Assembly (NCBI GenBank): GCA_011525385.1
Contig: WTGF01000049.1
Span: forward strand, 1-64,000
Source of the DNA: Chloroflexota bacterium
GTDB taxonomy: Bacteria; Chloroflexota; Anaerolineae; Aggregatilineales; Phototrophicaceae
Direction of reading: 5' to 3'
DNA length: 64,000 bases
In this document: positions 1 through 9,422 of the stretch, piece after piece
How positions within the stretch are numbered: the stretch's first letter is position 1
Layout: each line of letters starts with the position of its first letter
The notes under the pieces: model-generated
Database searches by the model: none
Seen by the model: the letters and a program-made list of their open reading frames with translations, nothing else
Told to the model about the DNA's origin: nothing
Made by a program: the position numbers and the translations under genes

Positions 1-706
1 CCAGGATCGGGATGATATCCTGCGCCGCGCTGACCTTCTTGTCGTGGATCAGGATATAGGGCTCTTCGATATCGGATTCCATGCTTTCGCTGTTGGTGAC
101 AAAGTAGGGGCTGATATACCCGCGATCGAACTGCATGCCCTCGACGTATTCGGTTTCGAATTCCAGGCCGCGGCTTTCCTCGACGGTGACGACGCCATCT
201 TTGCCGACCTTGTCCATGACCTCGGCGATCAGATTGCCGATTTCCTTGTCTTGTGCGGAAACGCTGGCGACGTTGGCGATTTCGTCTTTGGTGTCGATCG
301 GCGTTGCCTGCTCCAGGATGTTGCGGGAAACGACATCGGCAGCGTGGATGATGCCGCGCTTCAAGAGCATCGGGTTGGCGCCGGCCGCCACGTTTTTCAA
401 TCCTTCGCTGACGATAGCCTGCGCCAGGACTGTTGCGGTGGTGGTGCCGTCACCGGCGATGTCATTGGTCTTGGTCGCCGCTTCCTTCAGCAATTGCGCG
501 CCCATGTTTTCGTAGGGATCTTCAAGTTCGATTTCTTTGGCGACCGTGACGCCGTCATGGGTGACCGTCGGCGCGCCGAACTTCTTGTCCAGAGCCACGT
601 TGCGTCCCTTGGGGCCGAGCGTCGTGCTGACAGCGTTGGAGACCTTATCGACGCCGGCTTGCAGCTTGCGACGGGCATCTTCCTTAAATACGAGTTGCTT
701 TGCCAT
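1..706 (-). CDS. groEL: Chaperonin GroEL (Hsp60), 5' part; cut by window edge
   Basis: The first 235 residues of the 60-kDa chaperonin, which with GroES folds proteins in an ATP-driven double-ring chamber in the cytoplasm. The N-terminus reads [15 protein letters not shown] and is followed by the equatorial ATP-site motifs TLGPKGRNV and [11 protein letters not shown], which are hallmarks of GroEL. The visible part then runs into the apical domain, where the window ends. The ATG at 706 follows a GGAGG ribosome-binding site. It lies 64 bases downstream of groES on the same strand, so it is cotranscribed with groES from the CIRCE-controlled promoter. Identification is secure; the C-terminal half is outside the window. 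Confidence 0.98.
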   Translation of the reverse strand, partial: MAKQLVFKEDARRKLQAGVDKVSNAVSTTLGPKGRNVALDKKFGAPTVTHDGVTVAKEIELEDPYENMGAQLLKEAATKTNDIAGDGTTTATVLAQAIVSEGLKNVAAGANPMLLKRGIIHAADVVSRNILEQATPIDTKDEIANVASVSAQDKEIGNLIAEVMDKVGKDGVVTVEESRGLEFETEYVEGMQFDRGYISPYFVTNSESMESDIEEPYILIHDKKVSAAQDIIPIL

Positions 707-770
707 TGATTCCTCCAGAATTGACTCTGTTAACTGTGGATGAGAATTTGTTCGACGGACAGAAATCCGA

Positions 771-1073
771 TTAGATTTCCACGATTCCGAGGATATCGGA
801 TTCTTTCATGATGAGCATCTTGGTGCCATCAAGCTTGACCTCGGTGCCGGCATACTTGGCGAAGAGCACACGATCGCCTTCCTTGACGTCCATGGGGATG
901 CGCTTGTCGCCGTCCTCGTCGTACTTGCCGGGTCCCGCTGCGCGGATCAAACCCTGTTGCGGCTTTTCCTTTGCGGTTTCCGGCAGAACAAACGCGCCAC
1001 CAGCGAATGTTTCTTCTGATTCGACGGGCTCAACCAGAACGCGGTCGCCGAGCGGGCGGATATTCACAGGCAT
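771..1073 (-). CDS. groES: Co-chaperonin GroES (Hsp10)
   Basis: A 100-residue GroES, the heptameric lid that binds GroEL in the presence of ATP. It starts [16 protein letters not shown], carries the mobile loop around [20 protein letters not shown] and ends with the usual [12 protein letters not shown] strand. Length is normal for the family. The start ATG is preceded by GAGAGGAAAAGAC. It is the first gene of the groES-groEL operon, 50 bases downstream of the CIRCE operator, so heat-shock control by HrcA is expected. Nothing abnormal was seen. Confidence 0.98.
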   Translation of the reverse strand: MPVNIRPLGDRVLVEPVESEETFAGGAFVLPETAKEKPQQGLIRAAGPGKYDEDGDKRIPMDVKEGDRVLFAKYAGTEVKLDGTKMLIMKESDILGIVEI

Positions 1074-1124
1074 TGTCTTTTCCTCTCTACAACTATCGTT
1101 GCAAGTGTCGATATTTGAGAAACT

Positions 1125-1151
1125 TTAGCACTCGATAGCAAAGAGTGCCAG
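1125..1151 (-). promoter_or_regulatory. CIRCE operator (HrcA binding site)
   Basis: The inverted repeat TTAGCACTC, nine bases, GAGTGCCAG matches the CIRCE consensus TTAGCACTC-N9-GAGTGCTAA at 16 of 18 arm positions with exact spacing. It sits between the predicted promoter and groES. CIRCE is the operator of the repressor HrcA, so groES-groEL is predicted to be derepressed by heat. hrcA itself is not in this window. Confidence 0.93.
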
Positions 1152-1163
1152 ATAATCAGCGGT

Positions 1164-1192
1164 AATTTAGCATAACTGAACAAGCAAGTCAA
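1164..1192 (-). promoter_or_regulatory. Sigma-70-type promoter of groES-groEL
   Basis: On the minus strand, TTGACT (1187-1192), a 17-base spacer and TAAATT (1164-1169) resemble -35 and -10 boxes. Transcription would start just upstream of the CIRCE element, placing the operator in the early transcribed region as in other bacteria. Confidence 0.65.
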
Positions 1193-1276
1193 CGGACTTG
1201 GCAACGATAGAAGGACTTTGCCAAAAATAATATGAATTTCTTATGTTTAATCTTGTGCTCAAATAACGGGGGCCTG

Positions 1277-2815
1277 TCAATCGCAACTGGATCTTTGGTA
1301 CAGCGCGATACTTACATTCTGTATGTCGTCGTCCCTTCGACATCTTTCAAATTGTGAATGCAAAGCACCTTGCCACAACGTTTCGTATCGTTCGGACTCG
1401 TCCAATTCATAGACGAGCCAAACACGCTGATGTCCGTTCAGCTTGCCGCGGAGCATAGCTGCGATTGAATCGTCATCGCTTTTGCCAAGTTCATAGGTAT
1501 GTTCTATCGCCACATCGACGCCGTGTTTCGCGAAGTAGAAGTCCGCGACGCCACTGTAGACAACGGATTCAAAATACAAGTTCAAGCCGTCGCTCCAGCC
1601 TGTCAGCAAGTCGCCCTCCAAGAAATCGTCCCTCAAATGGCGCTCCACCAGGTGTATCGGCAGCGTATTGTAGGAACGAACGAACTGACCAGCGCCGACC
1701 CGTCGCTGGAAGAGCAAACCGCTCGCCAGCCAAAACAGAAGAATGCCAAGCAGCAGCGTCCTTTTGCGCGGGAGTGCCTCAAGCCCCTTCAATATCAGCA
1801 GAATCATCAAGGGGAAGACAATCACGGCATAGCGTGTTCGCGGGTAGTCAATGACTCCCAAGGCGTAATTTACGAGTATATAGAAAGCCATCGTAACCAA
1901 TAGAATCACCCACAGGGCGATGGCGGTTCGATCCCGTTTCAAGGCGCGCGCGGCGACTAGCGCGAAAGGCAGTAGGAACAAGTGGCTGGCATTAATGCCA
2001 AGGCTGGTGATCGCCCACAGTAAATCGAGAGAACTGAGCGCGCTGATCGCTTGCTCTGCCCGGCCTGTTGCGTAAGCCGTGCCTTGTATCAAGATGCCGA
2101 GCCAGGGCAAGAACGCCAGCCCGGCGACCAAGAAGGCGCCAGAAATAAGGAACCAATTGCGCGTCTTTGCCACAAAAAAGATATGATGCACGCCGATCGC
2201 GCAAAGCATGGCCAAGCTGAAAATGTGCGTATAGACGAACAAGACACAGGCGAGGCACAGCGCCGCAAGCTCGGCACGAGTCGCCTGGCGGCTGTGCAGC
2301 GCGCGAAAATAGAGCCACAAGAGCAATAGCGCCGCCGCGACAAACATGGTGTACATGCGAATCGGCAGGTACCAGATATTGTAAAAGGCCAAAGAGGCCA
2401 GCATCACCGCGGCCAAAAAGCCCGCTTCCCGGCCGATCAAGCTCCGGCCCAGCCGATAAATCAGCGCCAGGCTTGTGATGCCGAAAAACACCGAAAGCAA
2501 CTTAAGAGCAAGGGGGGACCAGTTGACAAGTTTTCCCCAAACATGCAGTACCAGGAAGTAGCCTGGCACATGCTGCTGACTCTTGACCATCAATCGATCC
2601 AGCACACCGTCTATGCCCGCGGCCTGGTCAAAGTAACCGGCGGTCGCCATGGAAAAGAGGCCGTCCACGTAAATGGGATAATCGTCGAGCAAACAGACAG
2701 CAAAGGCGAAGACGGCAAAAAGGATTGCCGCTGCCGTCAACCAACTGTGGACGAGACGATCGTAGCACCTGGTCATTCTTCGCAAGGGCTGTTCAGGATG
2801 GTGTTTTGATTTCAT
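1277..2815 (-). CDS. GT39/ArnT-like polytopic membrane glycosyltransferase
   Basis: A 512-residue membrane protein with about ten hydrophobic helices and the layout of GT-C glycosyltransferases (PMT/ArnT type): a first helix, then a large extracytoplasmic loop starting DDYPIYVDG that holds the conserved acidic residue, then a run of helices beginning PLALKLLSVFFG, and a soluble C-terminal tail. Such enzymes transfer sugars from polyprenyl-phosphate donors on the outer face of the membrane; donor and acceptor cannot be told here. The usual DE pair in the first loop is DG. The ATG at 2815 follows GGAAGACC; a TTG one codon earlier is less likely. The next gene upstream (2843-4369) is a close paralogue only 27 bases away. 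Confidence 0.75.
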   Translation of the reverse strand: MKSKHHPEQPLRRMTRCYDRLVHSWLTAAAILFAVFAFAVCLLDDYPIYVDGLFSMATAGYFDQAAGIDGVLDRLMVKSQQHVPGYFLVLHVWGKLVNWSPLALKLLSVFFGITSLALIYRLGRSLIGREAGFLAAVMLASLAFYNIWYLPIRMYTMFVAAALLLLWLYFRALHSRQATRAELAALCLACVLFVYTHIFSLAMLCAIGVHHIFFVAKTRNWFLISGAFLVAGLAFLPWLGILIQGTAYATGRAEQAISALSSLDLLWAITSLGINASHLFLLPFALVAARALKRDRTAIALWVILLVTMAFYILVNYALGVIDYPRTRYAVIVFPLMILLILKGLEALPRKRTLLLGILLFWLASGLLFQRRVGAGQFVRSYNTLPIHLVERHLRDDFLEGDLLTGWSDGLNLYFESVVYSGVADFYFAKHGVDVAIEHTYELGKSDDDSIAAMLRGKLNGHQRVWLVYELDESERYETLWQGALHSQFERCRRDDDIQNVSIALYQRSSCD

Positions 2816-2842
2816 CAAAAGGTCTTCCCAGCCTCGAAAGCG

Positions 2843-4369
2843 CTAGTCGCAGCCCGAGCGCTGATAAAGCTCGATGGAAACCTGTGCCAGCGTCCTGTCA
2901 CGGAAGCAGCGCGCATGAGCAAGCGCCAGCGCGTCCTGATAGAGCTTATGGAATCGAGCGGTATTGTCCAATTCATAGGTCAACCAGATACGTCTGTATC
3001 CGGCAAATCGTTCGGCCAATGTCGCGCTGATTTCTGCGTCGTCAAGCTGTTGCAATACATAGGTATGTTGAATTTCTATGTCTATCGCATCATCAGCAAA
3101 GTAATAATCGATGACGCCGCCGTAGGGAGTGCGATATGCAAAACTGAGCCCGCCCGACCAGCCAGCCAGTAAATCTCCCGGCTGCAAATCTTCACGCAGA
3201 TGCCGCTCGACCAGTTGGACAGGAATCGTATTATAGGACCGCACGAAAATGTCGGCGCCGACGCGACGCTGGTACAAAAGCCCGCTGGCAATCCAGAATA
3301 GCAAAATGCCCAAGGAGACCAGCTTCCACCGGCTCAATTGCGCCAGCCCGACGTTGAGCAGCAAAATAATTAAGGGGAAGAGCACTACGAAATAGCGCGA
3401 CCGATGGAGATCTATCGCGCCGGTAGCCCGATTGACGGCCACATAAAACGCGATAGCCATTATCAAGATCGTCCACAACGCCAGAGACGCCCGGTCTCTG
3501 TTCAATACTTGCCTGACCGAAAGCGCCAGCAATCCAAGAAAGAGTATGCTGGCATTCATGGACAGGCTTAGAATCGTAGTGGCTGTCTCGACCGGGCTGA
3601 GCACGCGGATGTCTCCGAACTCTCCGCCTACAATTTCGGCCGTACCTGTCAAAAGCGTGCTCAACCAAGGCAGGAACAAGACGCCAGCGAGCGCTCCCGC
3701 CCCCGCAACAAATAGCCAATGACGTGACTTGGCTACAAAAAAGAGATGATGGAACGCCAGACCCAGACCCACCGCCAGACTGAATATCTGCGAATACAAA
3801 AACGCGATGCTGGCCAGGAACAACAACGCATAATGTCCAGGCGATGTTCTGTTAAGTACGACAATGCGCAAGTAAATCCAGATGAGCCAGAGTCCGGTCG
3901 CCACAAACAGGGTATACATGCGAACCGGCAAGTACCAGAGGTTGTAAAACGACAAAGACGCCAGCATCACAATCGAGAAAAACCCGGCTTCCCGCGAAAC
4001 GAAATCTCTTCCCAAACGAAAAATGAGCGCCAGGCTCAAGATGCCGAAAAAGACGGAAAGCGTCCGCAAGAGCAGCGGATCCCACCCGGCGATTTTCCCC
4101 CAGACAAAAAGCGCCAGGAAGTATCCCGGCACATGCTGTTGACTGACGTCTGTCAGTTTCTCAAACACCGACGATAGATCCGACTCGGCTTCGAGACCAC
4201 CCGCCGTGGCAATCGAACGCAAACCGTCGGGCAATATCGGATAATCGTCCAATAATCGCGTCGCGAGAGCAAAGGTCACCAGGATCACGAGCATAGCTGG
4301 CATCCAGCTTTGCGTTGCCCATGCGTAACTACATTCTATTCGCAACTGCAGGGATCGAAGTGTCGCCAT
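2843..4369 (-). CDS. GT39/ArnT-like membrane glycosyltransferase, paralogue of 1277-2815
   Basis: 508 residues, alignable over its full length with the neighbouring 1277-2815 product. Shared blocks include DDYPI.PDG, SQQHVPGYFL, LSVFFGI.SLALI.RLGR, REAGF, MLASL.FYN.WYLP.RMYT.FVA and the C-terminal QRRVGA..FVRSYNT.P. The pair therefore arose by tandem duplication, with substantial divergence. The topology is the same: N-terminal helix, long outer loop with DG rather than DE, a helix bundle and a soluble C-terminal domain. It is probably translated from the same transcript as its paralogue. An envelope glycosylation role is inferred from the GT-C fold only; substrate unknown. Confidence 0.75.
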   Translation of the reverse strand: MATLRSLQLRIECSYAWATQSWMPAMLVILVTFALATRLLDDYPILPDGLRSIATAGGLEAESDLSSVFEKLTDVSQQHVPGYFLALFVWGKIAGWDPLLLRTLSVFFGILSLALIFRLGRDFVSREAGFFSIVMLASLSFYNLWYLPVRMYTLFVATGLWLIWIYLRIVVLNRTSPGHYALLFLASIAFLYSQIFSLAVGLGLAFHHLFFVAKSRHWLFVAGAGALAGVLFLPWLSTLLTGTAEIVGGEFGDIRVLSPVETATTILSLSMNASILFLGLLALSVRQVLNRDRASLALWTILIMAIAFYVAVNRATGAIDLHRSRYFVVLFPLIILLLNVGLAQLSRWKLVSLGILLFWIASGLLYQRRVGADIFVRSYNTIPVQLVERHLREDLQPGDLLAGWSGGLSFAYRTPYGGVIDYYFADDAIDIEIQHTYVLQQLDDAEISATLAERFAGYRRIWLTYELDNTARFHKLYQDALALAHARCFRDRTLAQVSIELYQRSGCD

Positions 4370-4456
4370 TCAGCATCCGATACCAGAGGAAACAGCCAGG
4401 CAATAGTACCAAAACTTCAGGTGTAAAGCAGGGCTGACCGGGCGCTTGGCCACGCG

Positions 4457-6304
4457 CTAAGGCTCGATTACCTCAATAGCAGCCAGGTCATAGTAGCCTA
4501 AGGCGCAGCGATTGGAAGGATCTCGGCCCAGCGTGGTCACGCCAACATAGTCTGCCAAATCAAACTCAAGAGGCGCAACCGCTATCGAAGGATGGCCAGC
4601 ATCTCGCAGCGACAGGATCTGCTGATGCCGCGCATCCCATTCACGCGCGTATTGCTGAAAGCTGGGGATCAAACGCGCGTTGCCGATCACGATACCAAGC
4701 GTGATCAATACGGCGAGCGTCAAGCAAAAACGGACGGGCAATATCGAGCCAGTATTCGCCAACCCCGCGATCTGGCCCAGCGCGATCCCGTACAGCGCAC
4801 CCCAGAGCAATCCCGGAAAAACCAGTGCGTACGCTGCCGGCGCCAAAATGCGCGCATCCACGAACCCGCGCCCAATCAGCGCCGTGAATACAATAGCTGC
4901 CAACGAAACCAGCGCAATGACCAGCGCAAAAAGCGAGGAGCAAAGAAGTCGTCGGATCTGCGATATTTTGGTAGCCGTATCTAGTTGCCCGGTCCCAACA
5001 TAAAGGAGGCTGATTGCGCTCGTGAACAGGAAACTTGCCGCTCGATAGTGAATGCTGCGCACCTGAGTCAGGGCGAAAAGCAGCGCCACGATAAATAGCA
5101 CCAGGCTGATGACCATCAGGTTGGCGGTCGGCGCTTCGCTCAACCATCGATCCAGGCGGTCACGTTGCTGAATTGCGACCAAGAAGCCGATAATCAAGAT
5201 CAAATTGAGGGCGACGACCAACAGATAAGTGGCGCTGAAGCGCCCGTAAAAGCGGAGATCGTCGCTCACGTGAGTCCAAAGCAAAGGTATCCAAAGCAAC
5301 TGGAAAACGAGCCCGATCCAGAGCTCGCGTATTGCCAGCCGGGTAGATCTTAACTCGCTTGTCTCCGGTTGCGGTCGATGACTAAAACGAAGGACAAGAA
5401 AGGAAATGCAGAAAAGCAACATGAAGCCGGCAAAAGCGGGGGGATGTCCGACTAGTTGGAAGGTTTGGCCTAGTGTTGCCGCCAACAGATCTGACGCGTC
5501 TCGAATCGCGTGACCAAATCGGGCGGCGTCTACGGCTGCCCGCGCGGCCAGCCCGGGGGACATCACCTGAAGCAGGAATCCGACGAGTGTCGCAATCCAT
5601 CCAGCGCCCACAACAATGGCAAGCCGCCGCATCTCTCCCCTCCGCCAGAACACGACGATCGGCAACAGAAAAAGCGACATCACCGTCAGTTGGAATGCGA
5701 CGAAGATTTCCGAGGCGCCCGCTGTGCAAAAGCACAGAAGAGCGCCGGCGAACGCGTAGCGAACCACCCGCGCATCGGCGCTCCGTAGCAGCACATGCGC
5801 GCATAGCGCCAGGTATACCGTAAGCAGAGCCAGCGGTAGAGCGTAGTGTGTGCTCGCGGCAAACCAGTAATAGGACTGTGGGGAATAGAATGCGTTTAAG
5901 CTGGCTGTTACCAAAGCGCAAGCGATTACTATCGCCCCGAGCCGTCGCGGGCGGAATCCCAATCCCTTCAACACTAAGCTCGCCAGCCAGAAAGCGCCCA
6001 GCGTCCAAATGATGATTATGGCTATAGGTGTATACCGTGGCAGCAATTCATCAAGCGGGGCAATAACGCTCTTGAGGAAGAAATTGGCGTAGCTCCCGGC
6101 CCAGTTGTTGAACCAGTAGAGCGTACCTTGCCAGGCGCCCATCTCCCGACCGACGGCGATCGCGCAATAGTCATCGGACATCAACCGACTGAATTGGCCG
6201 AGATAAGCGAACAGTCCAAGCGGAAGGAGCGCAAACAAGAGTAGCAAGCACTCAAATCGGCGGGGCGGCTGATGTCTTATTCCTCTTGAACGATCTTCTG
6301 ACAT
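4457..6304 (-). CDS. Large polytopic membrane protein (GT-C/DUF6056-like)
   Basis: A 615-residue protein with roughly 12-13 hydrophobic helices. After the first helix it has the loop LMSDDYCAIAVGREMGAWQG, and then NNWAGSYANFFL, which resembles the outer loop of DUF6056-type and other GT-C-like proteins (family recalled, not searched). The C-terminal segment after the last helix carries the motif FQQYAREWDARHQQILSLRD and ends with a cysteine near CALGYYDL. It has a paralogue of the same design at 12293-14092, which shares the DD loop, the FGRFS segment and the WDA/NHQ(T)QILS(M/L)R tail. The function is unknown; export or glycosylation of envelope polymers is a guess from the neighbours. Confidence 0.6.
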   Translation of the reverse strand: MSEDRSRGIRHQPPRRFECLLLLFALLPLGLFAYLGQFSRLMSDDYCAIAVGREMGAWQGTLYWFNNWAGSYANFFLKSVIAPLDELLPRYTPIAIIIIWTLGAFWLASLVLKGLGFRPRRLGAIVIACALVTASLNAFYSPQSYYWFAASTHYALPLALLTVYLALCAHVLLRSADARVVRYAFAGALLCFCTAGASEIFVAFQLTVMSLFLLPIVVFWRRGEMRRLAIVVGAGWIATLVGFLLQVMSPGLAARAAVDAARFGHAIRDASDLLAATLGQTFQLVGHPPAFAGFMLLFCISFLVLRFSHRPQPETSELRSTRLAIRELWIGLVFQLLWIPLLWTHVSDDLRFYGRFSATYLLVVALNLILIIGFLVAIQQRDRLDRWLSEAPTANLMVISLVLFIVALLFALTQVRSIHYRAASFLFTSAISLLYVGTGQLDTATKISQIRRLLCSSLFALVIALVSLAAIVFTALIGRGFVDARILAPAAYALVFPGLLWGALYGIALGQIAGLANTGSILPVRFCLTLAVLITLGIVIGNARLIPSFQQYAREWDARHQQILSLRDAGHPSIAVAPLEFDLADYVGVTTLGRDPSNRCALGYYDLAAIEVIEP

Positions 6305-6359
6305 GAACCGAATACTCTTACCAGAAAGAACTAGCCGCAGCCGCGAGCGAAGAAGTCCC

Positions 6360-9308
6360 CTAACCCTCTTCTACTCTGGCAAGAAAGACCGAATCGGCGC
6401 TGTTCCCAACTTGGTCGAAGGCCAGCGCGACGAAATTCAAGCTGCCCGCGCCAAGGATTTCGTATTCGACGCCGTAAGGCCAATCGCGGTCGACACCCAG
6501 CAATTCGGCATCTTGATAGAACTCGACGCGCTCGATCGCCAAATTGTCGCTGGCATCCGCCAGCAAGGAAATGACGCGCTCCGACGGATACTTTAGCTCA
6601 GGCGCGCCGTCACTCATCCGCAGCTCTACAGTCGGCGGCGTATTGTCTAGCGTTACCTGCCTGGTATCGGTAAAGGCTCTGCCATCATCCATGAGCGCGG
6701 TCAGTTTCAAAGTATAGACGCCGTGCAGCTCGGTTGTATCCCAGGCGCTCCTCAGATCTACGGAAGTCGCTGGCGCGCTTACTCCGATGATCTCAATCCA
6801 TTCTTGCGGGTTGACGCCAGCGCCGTACTCCAGCACGTAGTGGAGCGCGCTCTCTGCGTTGATACTCCCGGCAATTTCCACGAGCCCGCCGACGTAAGCA
6901 AAATCCGGAGGTTGAAGCAACTGGACGACTGGCGCCTCGGCATTAACTTCGTCTCCCCCAAAGGCGCTTGGCGGCAAGGGCCTGCCGTCTGCGATCCACC
7001 AGTCGATGATGTCATCGGGCGGCAGGAAATAAACCGCCGCGCGCTTTTGATTTTCCGCTGTTGTTACCGTCGCCAATTGCCCCGTCAGGCTGTTGATCTC
7101 GACAGTTTGCCACAATGTATCACGACCTAAGGATGTGCCGGCCGGAACGATTTCCCGACGCGTCGGGCAATGGTCGGTCGCGGGAGGCAGTTGACCCGAA
7201 ATCTCGCAAACAAGAAACTCTTCAATATCTGCGGGCCTGGGCCAATCCCTCGCCGGTAGATCGTCTCTATCGGTCACATAATCCAACAGCGCTCGCCAAA
7301 TTGGCGCTGAACCGGCGCGATCGTAGTGCTCTAAACCCATCGAGGTTCCATCTTCACGCGCGACATTCACAGCCACCACAATTTGTGGACTGTACCCAAC
7401 TGTCCAACTGTCACGCCGGTCGGCGCTCAAACCGTCAATAACAGCGGCGGGCCTCGCAACTTGCAGCGCTTCGTCCGCCCGATCCAGAATGCGCTGTCGG
7501 GACTCTTCATCGGCCAGGACATCATTGACCAAATATGCCAGGCTCGGTTCGATCACGGGAGTCGCGTTCGATCGCTCCTGCGGGCCCTCAAATTGCCAAA
7601 GCACGTTGTCCTGGGCATCTGCGATTCTCAAGATAGCGACAGGATCTTGCCCCCGGTAACCGGCGCCAGCAGGCTCGGTCGGCAGGCCGCGCATCACACC
7701 CATTGCCGACAGCACGCTGTAGGCATAACCCGTATCCAGAACAGAGACCGCCCCGCCGCGCTCGAGGATATCGAGGTTGATACGGTTTTCGTCCAGGCTA
7801 TTGAATCCCAGTCTATGGGCAGTGCGAATGACTTGCCCCATTCCGCGGCTATTGGCGACTTGAACAGCAGGGGGCAGCAACGCAGCGGACATGGCGTCGC
7901 GTAGGTTCATGGGACCTTGAAACTGTCCATCAGGGTTGGCTGGGGTGTAAATGAGCCCATCCGCCCCTCCGGGATACACCTGTGGAATATCGTATACCAT
8001 GGTTGCCGGGGTATACAGTCGACGCAGGAAGCCTTCGATATATACGAAAGGCTGAAGAACCACCCCTGGCTGGCGCGTCGCCTGTTGAGCATTGCCCGAC
8101 ATACTCAGGATTACGCCGCTTTCAACGTCCAGTATCACTGTCGTGACCTTGTCCGGAGCAGAGTCTACGGGCGCGAAAGGCAAGAGTTCACGCGCCGCGA
8201 TACATTCCGCGTCCTGGCCCCGCCGCGTCTCCACCGCGCTGGAGCCCTGGCGCAACCGCTGCAAGTGCGCGCGCGCCAGGCACTCGGACTGCAAGTAGAG
8301 ATCCAGATCAAGCGAACTCGTGATACGCAAGCCGCCACGCGCCAAAAGCCGCGCCCCATCGTAACCCAAATTGTCGAGAATGATTTGCGCCTGCCGCCGG
8401 GCATACAGGTTAAACTCAGGTGCAATTTCAGGAAGTCGATTGATCTTTTCTATCGTCGTCCGGGCGCTCGCTTTCGACGCCCCGTCATAGGTCGCCCGGT
8501 CGATAAATCCCAAGTTCAGTGCGTCCAGCAGCAGATCCGCAGCCCGCTGCCGCGCCTCCCGTTCATCATCAATCGGATTCTGCCCCGGCGACGGAGGTAT
8601 TGCCGCCAGAAGCGCCGCATCCGCCAAATCAAGTTCCGCCGCGGATTTACCCAGATAAACCCGGGCAGCCGCTTCAATACCGAAGGCGTCATTGCCGTAG
8701 TAATTCGTATTGAGATGCAGTTCCAAGAGTTCATCCGCGGAGTAGCGCCTTTTGCTCTCGGCTGTCAGCGCCAGCTCCAGCAAGGAATCGTCCAGGCCGC
8801 TCGAACGCGCATTGGGCAAGAAGATGTTTTGCGCCAAGCGATCAAGGATGCCCGTTTCCTTGAGGACCGGCACACCCAGCATATAGCGCCATACTTGTAA
8901 CAAGCTTTGCGCGGGATCAGAAGCGGCGTTGATCGCGCGGCCTTGATTTTCCGCAACCAGGGTAAGATTGCCGATGAAACTGGGAATCCCCTCCAGTGTC
9001 ACATGGCCCCGCTCTTCCCCGAGTGGATCCTGCACAGTATAGATAAGGGTCTCGCCGCTTCGATCAAAGAAACGCGTTACACTTCTTTCGGGGTCGAGGG
9101 TCGTAAGCGCTTCCGTTGACGGGAAGCTGCTCGCGGCTTGCGCATAAAGCCACATGGCCAGCGCCAGCGCAGCAACCAAGGGCAACAGACAGATCAGCGC
9201 TGGCAGTCCCACGATCAAGGCAAGCCAAAATGCGGCCCGTCTGTCCTGGGATCTCTTGCGATGCTTGCGGGCATGACGACGGCGGATGATATGAGCAACT
9301 TTGGGCAT
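6360..9308 (-). CDS. Class A penicillin-binding protein homologue, probably catalytically inactive
   Basis: 982 residues: basic N-terminus, one membrane helix (about 28-55), a GT51-like transglycosylase region (about 100-260), a transpeptidase-like region (about 300-690) and a C-terminal stretch of immunoglobulin-like beta domains (about 780-980, with the TLDNTPP.VEL motif). The overall order is that of bifunctional PBPs that polymerise and cross-link peptidoglycan. The catalytic signatures are lost: SxxK is VVLQ in PGVVLQPFVY (about 412), SxN is ALL in AALLPPAV (about 476), KTG is IDG in AVIDGLS (about 624). In the GT51 part the ED of the first motif is EN and the GGSTxTQQ block is ETGILDRLA, while KDEILELYLN and AAxxYxGK equivalents (ADELLELHLN, AARVYLGK) persist. 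A scaffold or regulatory pseudo-enzyme is inferred. Confidence 0.85.
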   Translation of the reverse strand: MPKVAHIIRRRHARKHRKRSQDRRAAFWLALIVGLPALICLLPLVAALALAMWLYAQAASSFPSTEALTTLDPERSVTRFFDRSGETLIYTVQDPLGEERGHVTLEGIPSFIGNLTLVAENQGRAINAASDPAQSLLQVWRYMLGVPVLKETGILDRLAQNIFLPNARSSGLDDSLLELALTAESKRRYSADELLELHLNTNYYGNDAFGIEAAARVYLGKSAAELDLADAALLAAIPPSPGQNPIDDEREARQRAADLLLDALNLGFIDRATYDGASKASARTTIEKINRLPEIAPEFNLYARRQAQIILDNLGYDGARLLARGGLRITSSLDLDLYLQSECLARAHLQRLRQGSSAVETRRGQDAECIAARELLPFAPVDSAPDKVTTVILDVESGVILSMSGNAQQATRQPGVVLQPFVYIEGFLRRLYTPATMVYDIPQVYPGGADGLIYTPANPDGQFQGPMNLRDAMSAALLPPAVQVANSRGMGQVIRTAHRLGFNSLDENRINLDILERGGAVSVLDTGYAYSVLSAMGVMRGLPTEPAGAGYRGQDPVAILRIADAQDNVLWQFEGPQERSNATPVIEPSLAYLVNDVLADEESRQRILDRADEALQVARPAAVIDGLSADRRDSWTVGYSPQIVVAVNVAREDGTSMGLEHYDRAGSAPIWRALLDYVTDRDDLPARDWPRPADIEEFLVCEISGQLPPATDHCPTRREIVPAGTSLGRDTLWQTVEINSLTGQLATVTTAENQKRAAVYFLPPDDIIDWWIADGRPLPPSAFGGDEVNAEAPVVQLLQPPDFAYVGGLVEIAGSINAESALHYVLEYGAGVNPQEWIEIIGVSAPATSVDLRSAWDTTELHGVYTLKLTALMDDGRAFTDTRQVTLDNTPPTVELRMSDGAPELKYPSERVISLLADASDNLAIERVEFYQDAELLGVDRDWPYGVEYEILGAGSLNFVALAFDQVGNSADSVFLARVEEG

Positions 9309-9422
9309 GCCCTGTCCTCAGACTGAGTTGCTTCTATGGCTTAAACAAGAGAGATCTTGACAGATATACAGTGTGAGCGCGCGATCGCCGCATGACTATG
9401 GCGACGGCCGCGACGGCCCGGA

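Noticed and set aside
44..709. Open frame on the plus strand opposite groEL
   Set aside because: The minus strand encodes clear GroEL with a ribosome-binding site; the opposite frame is an antisense shadow.
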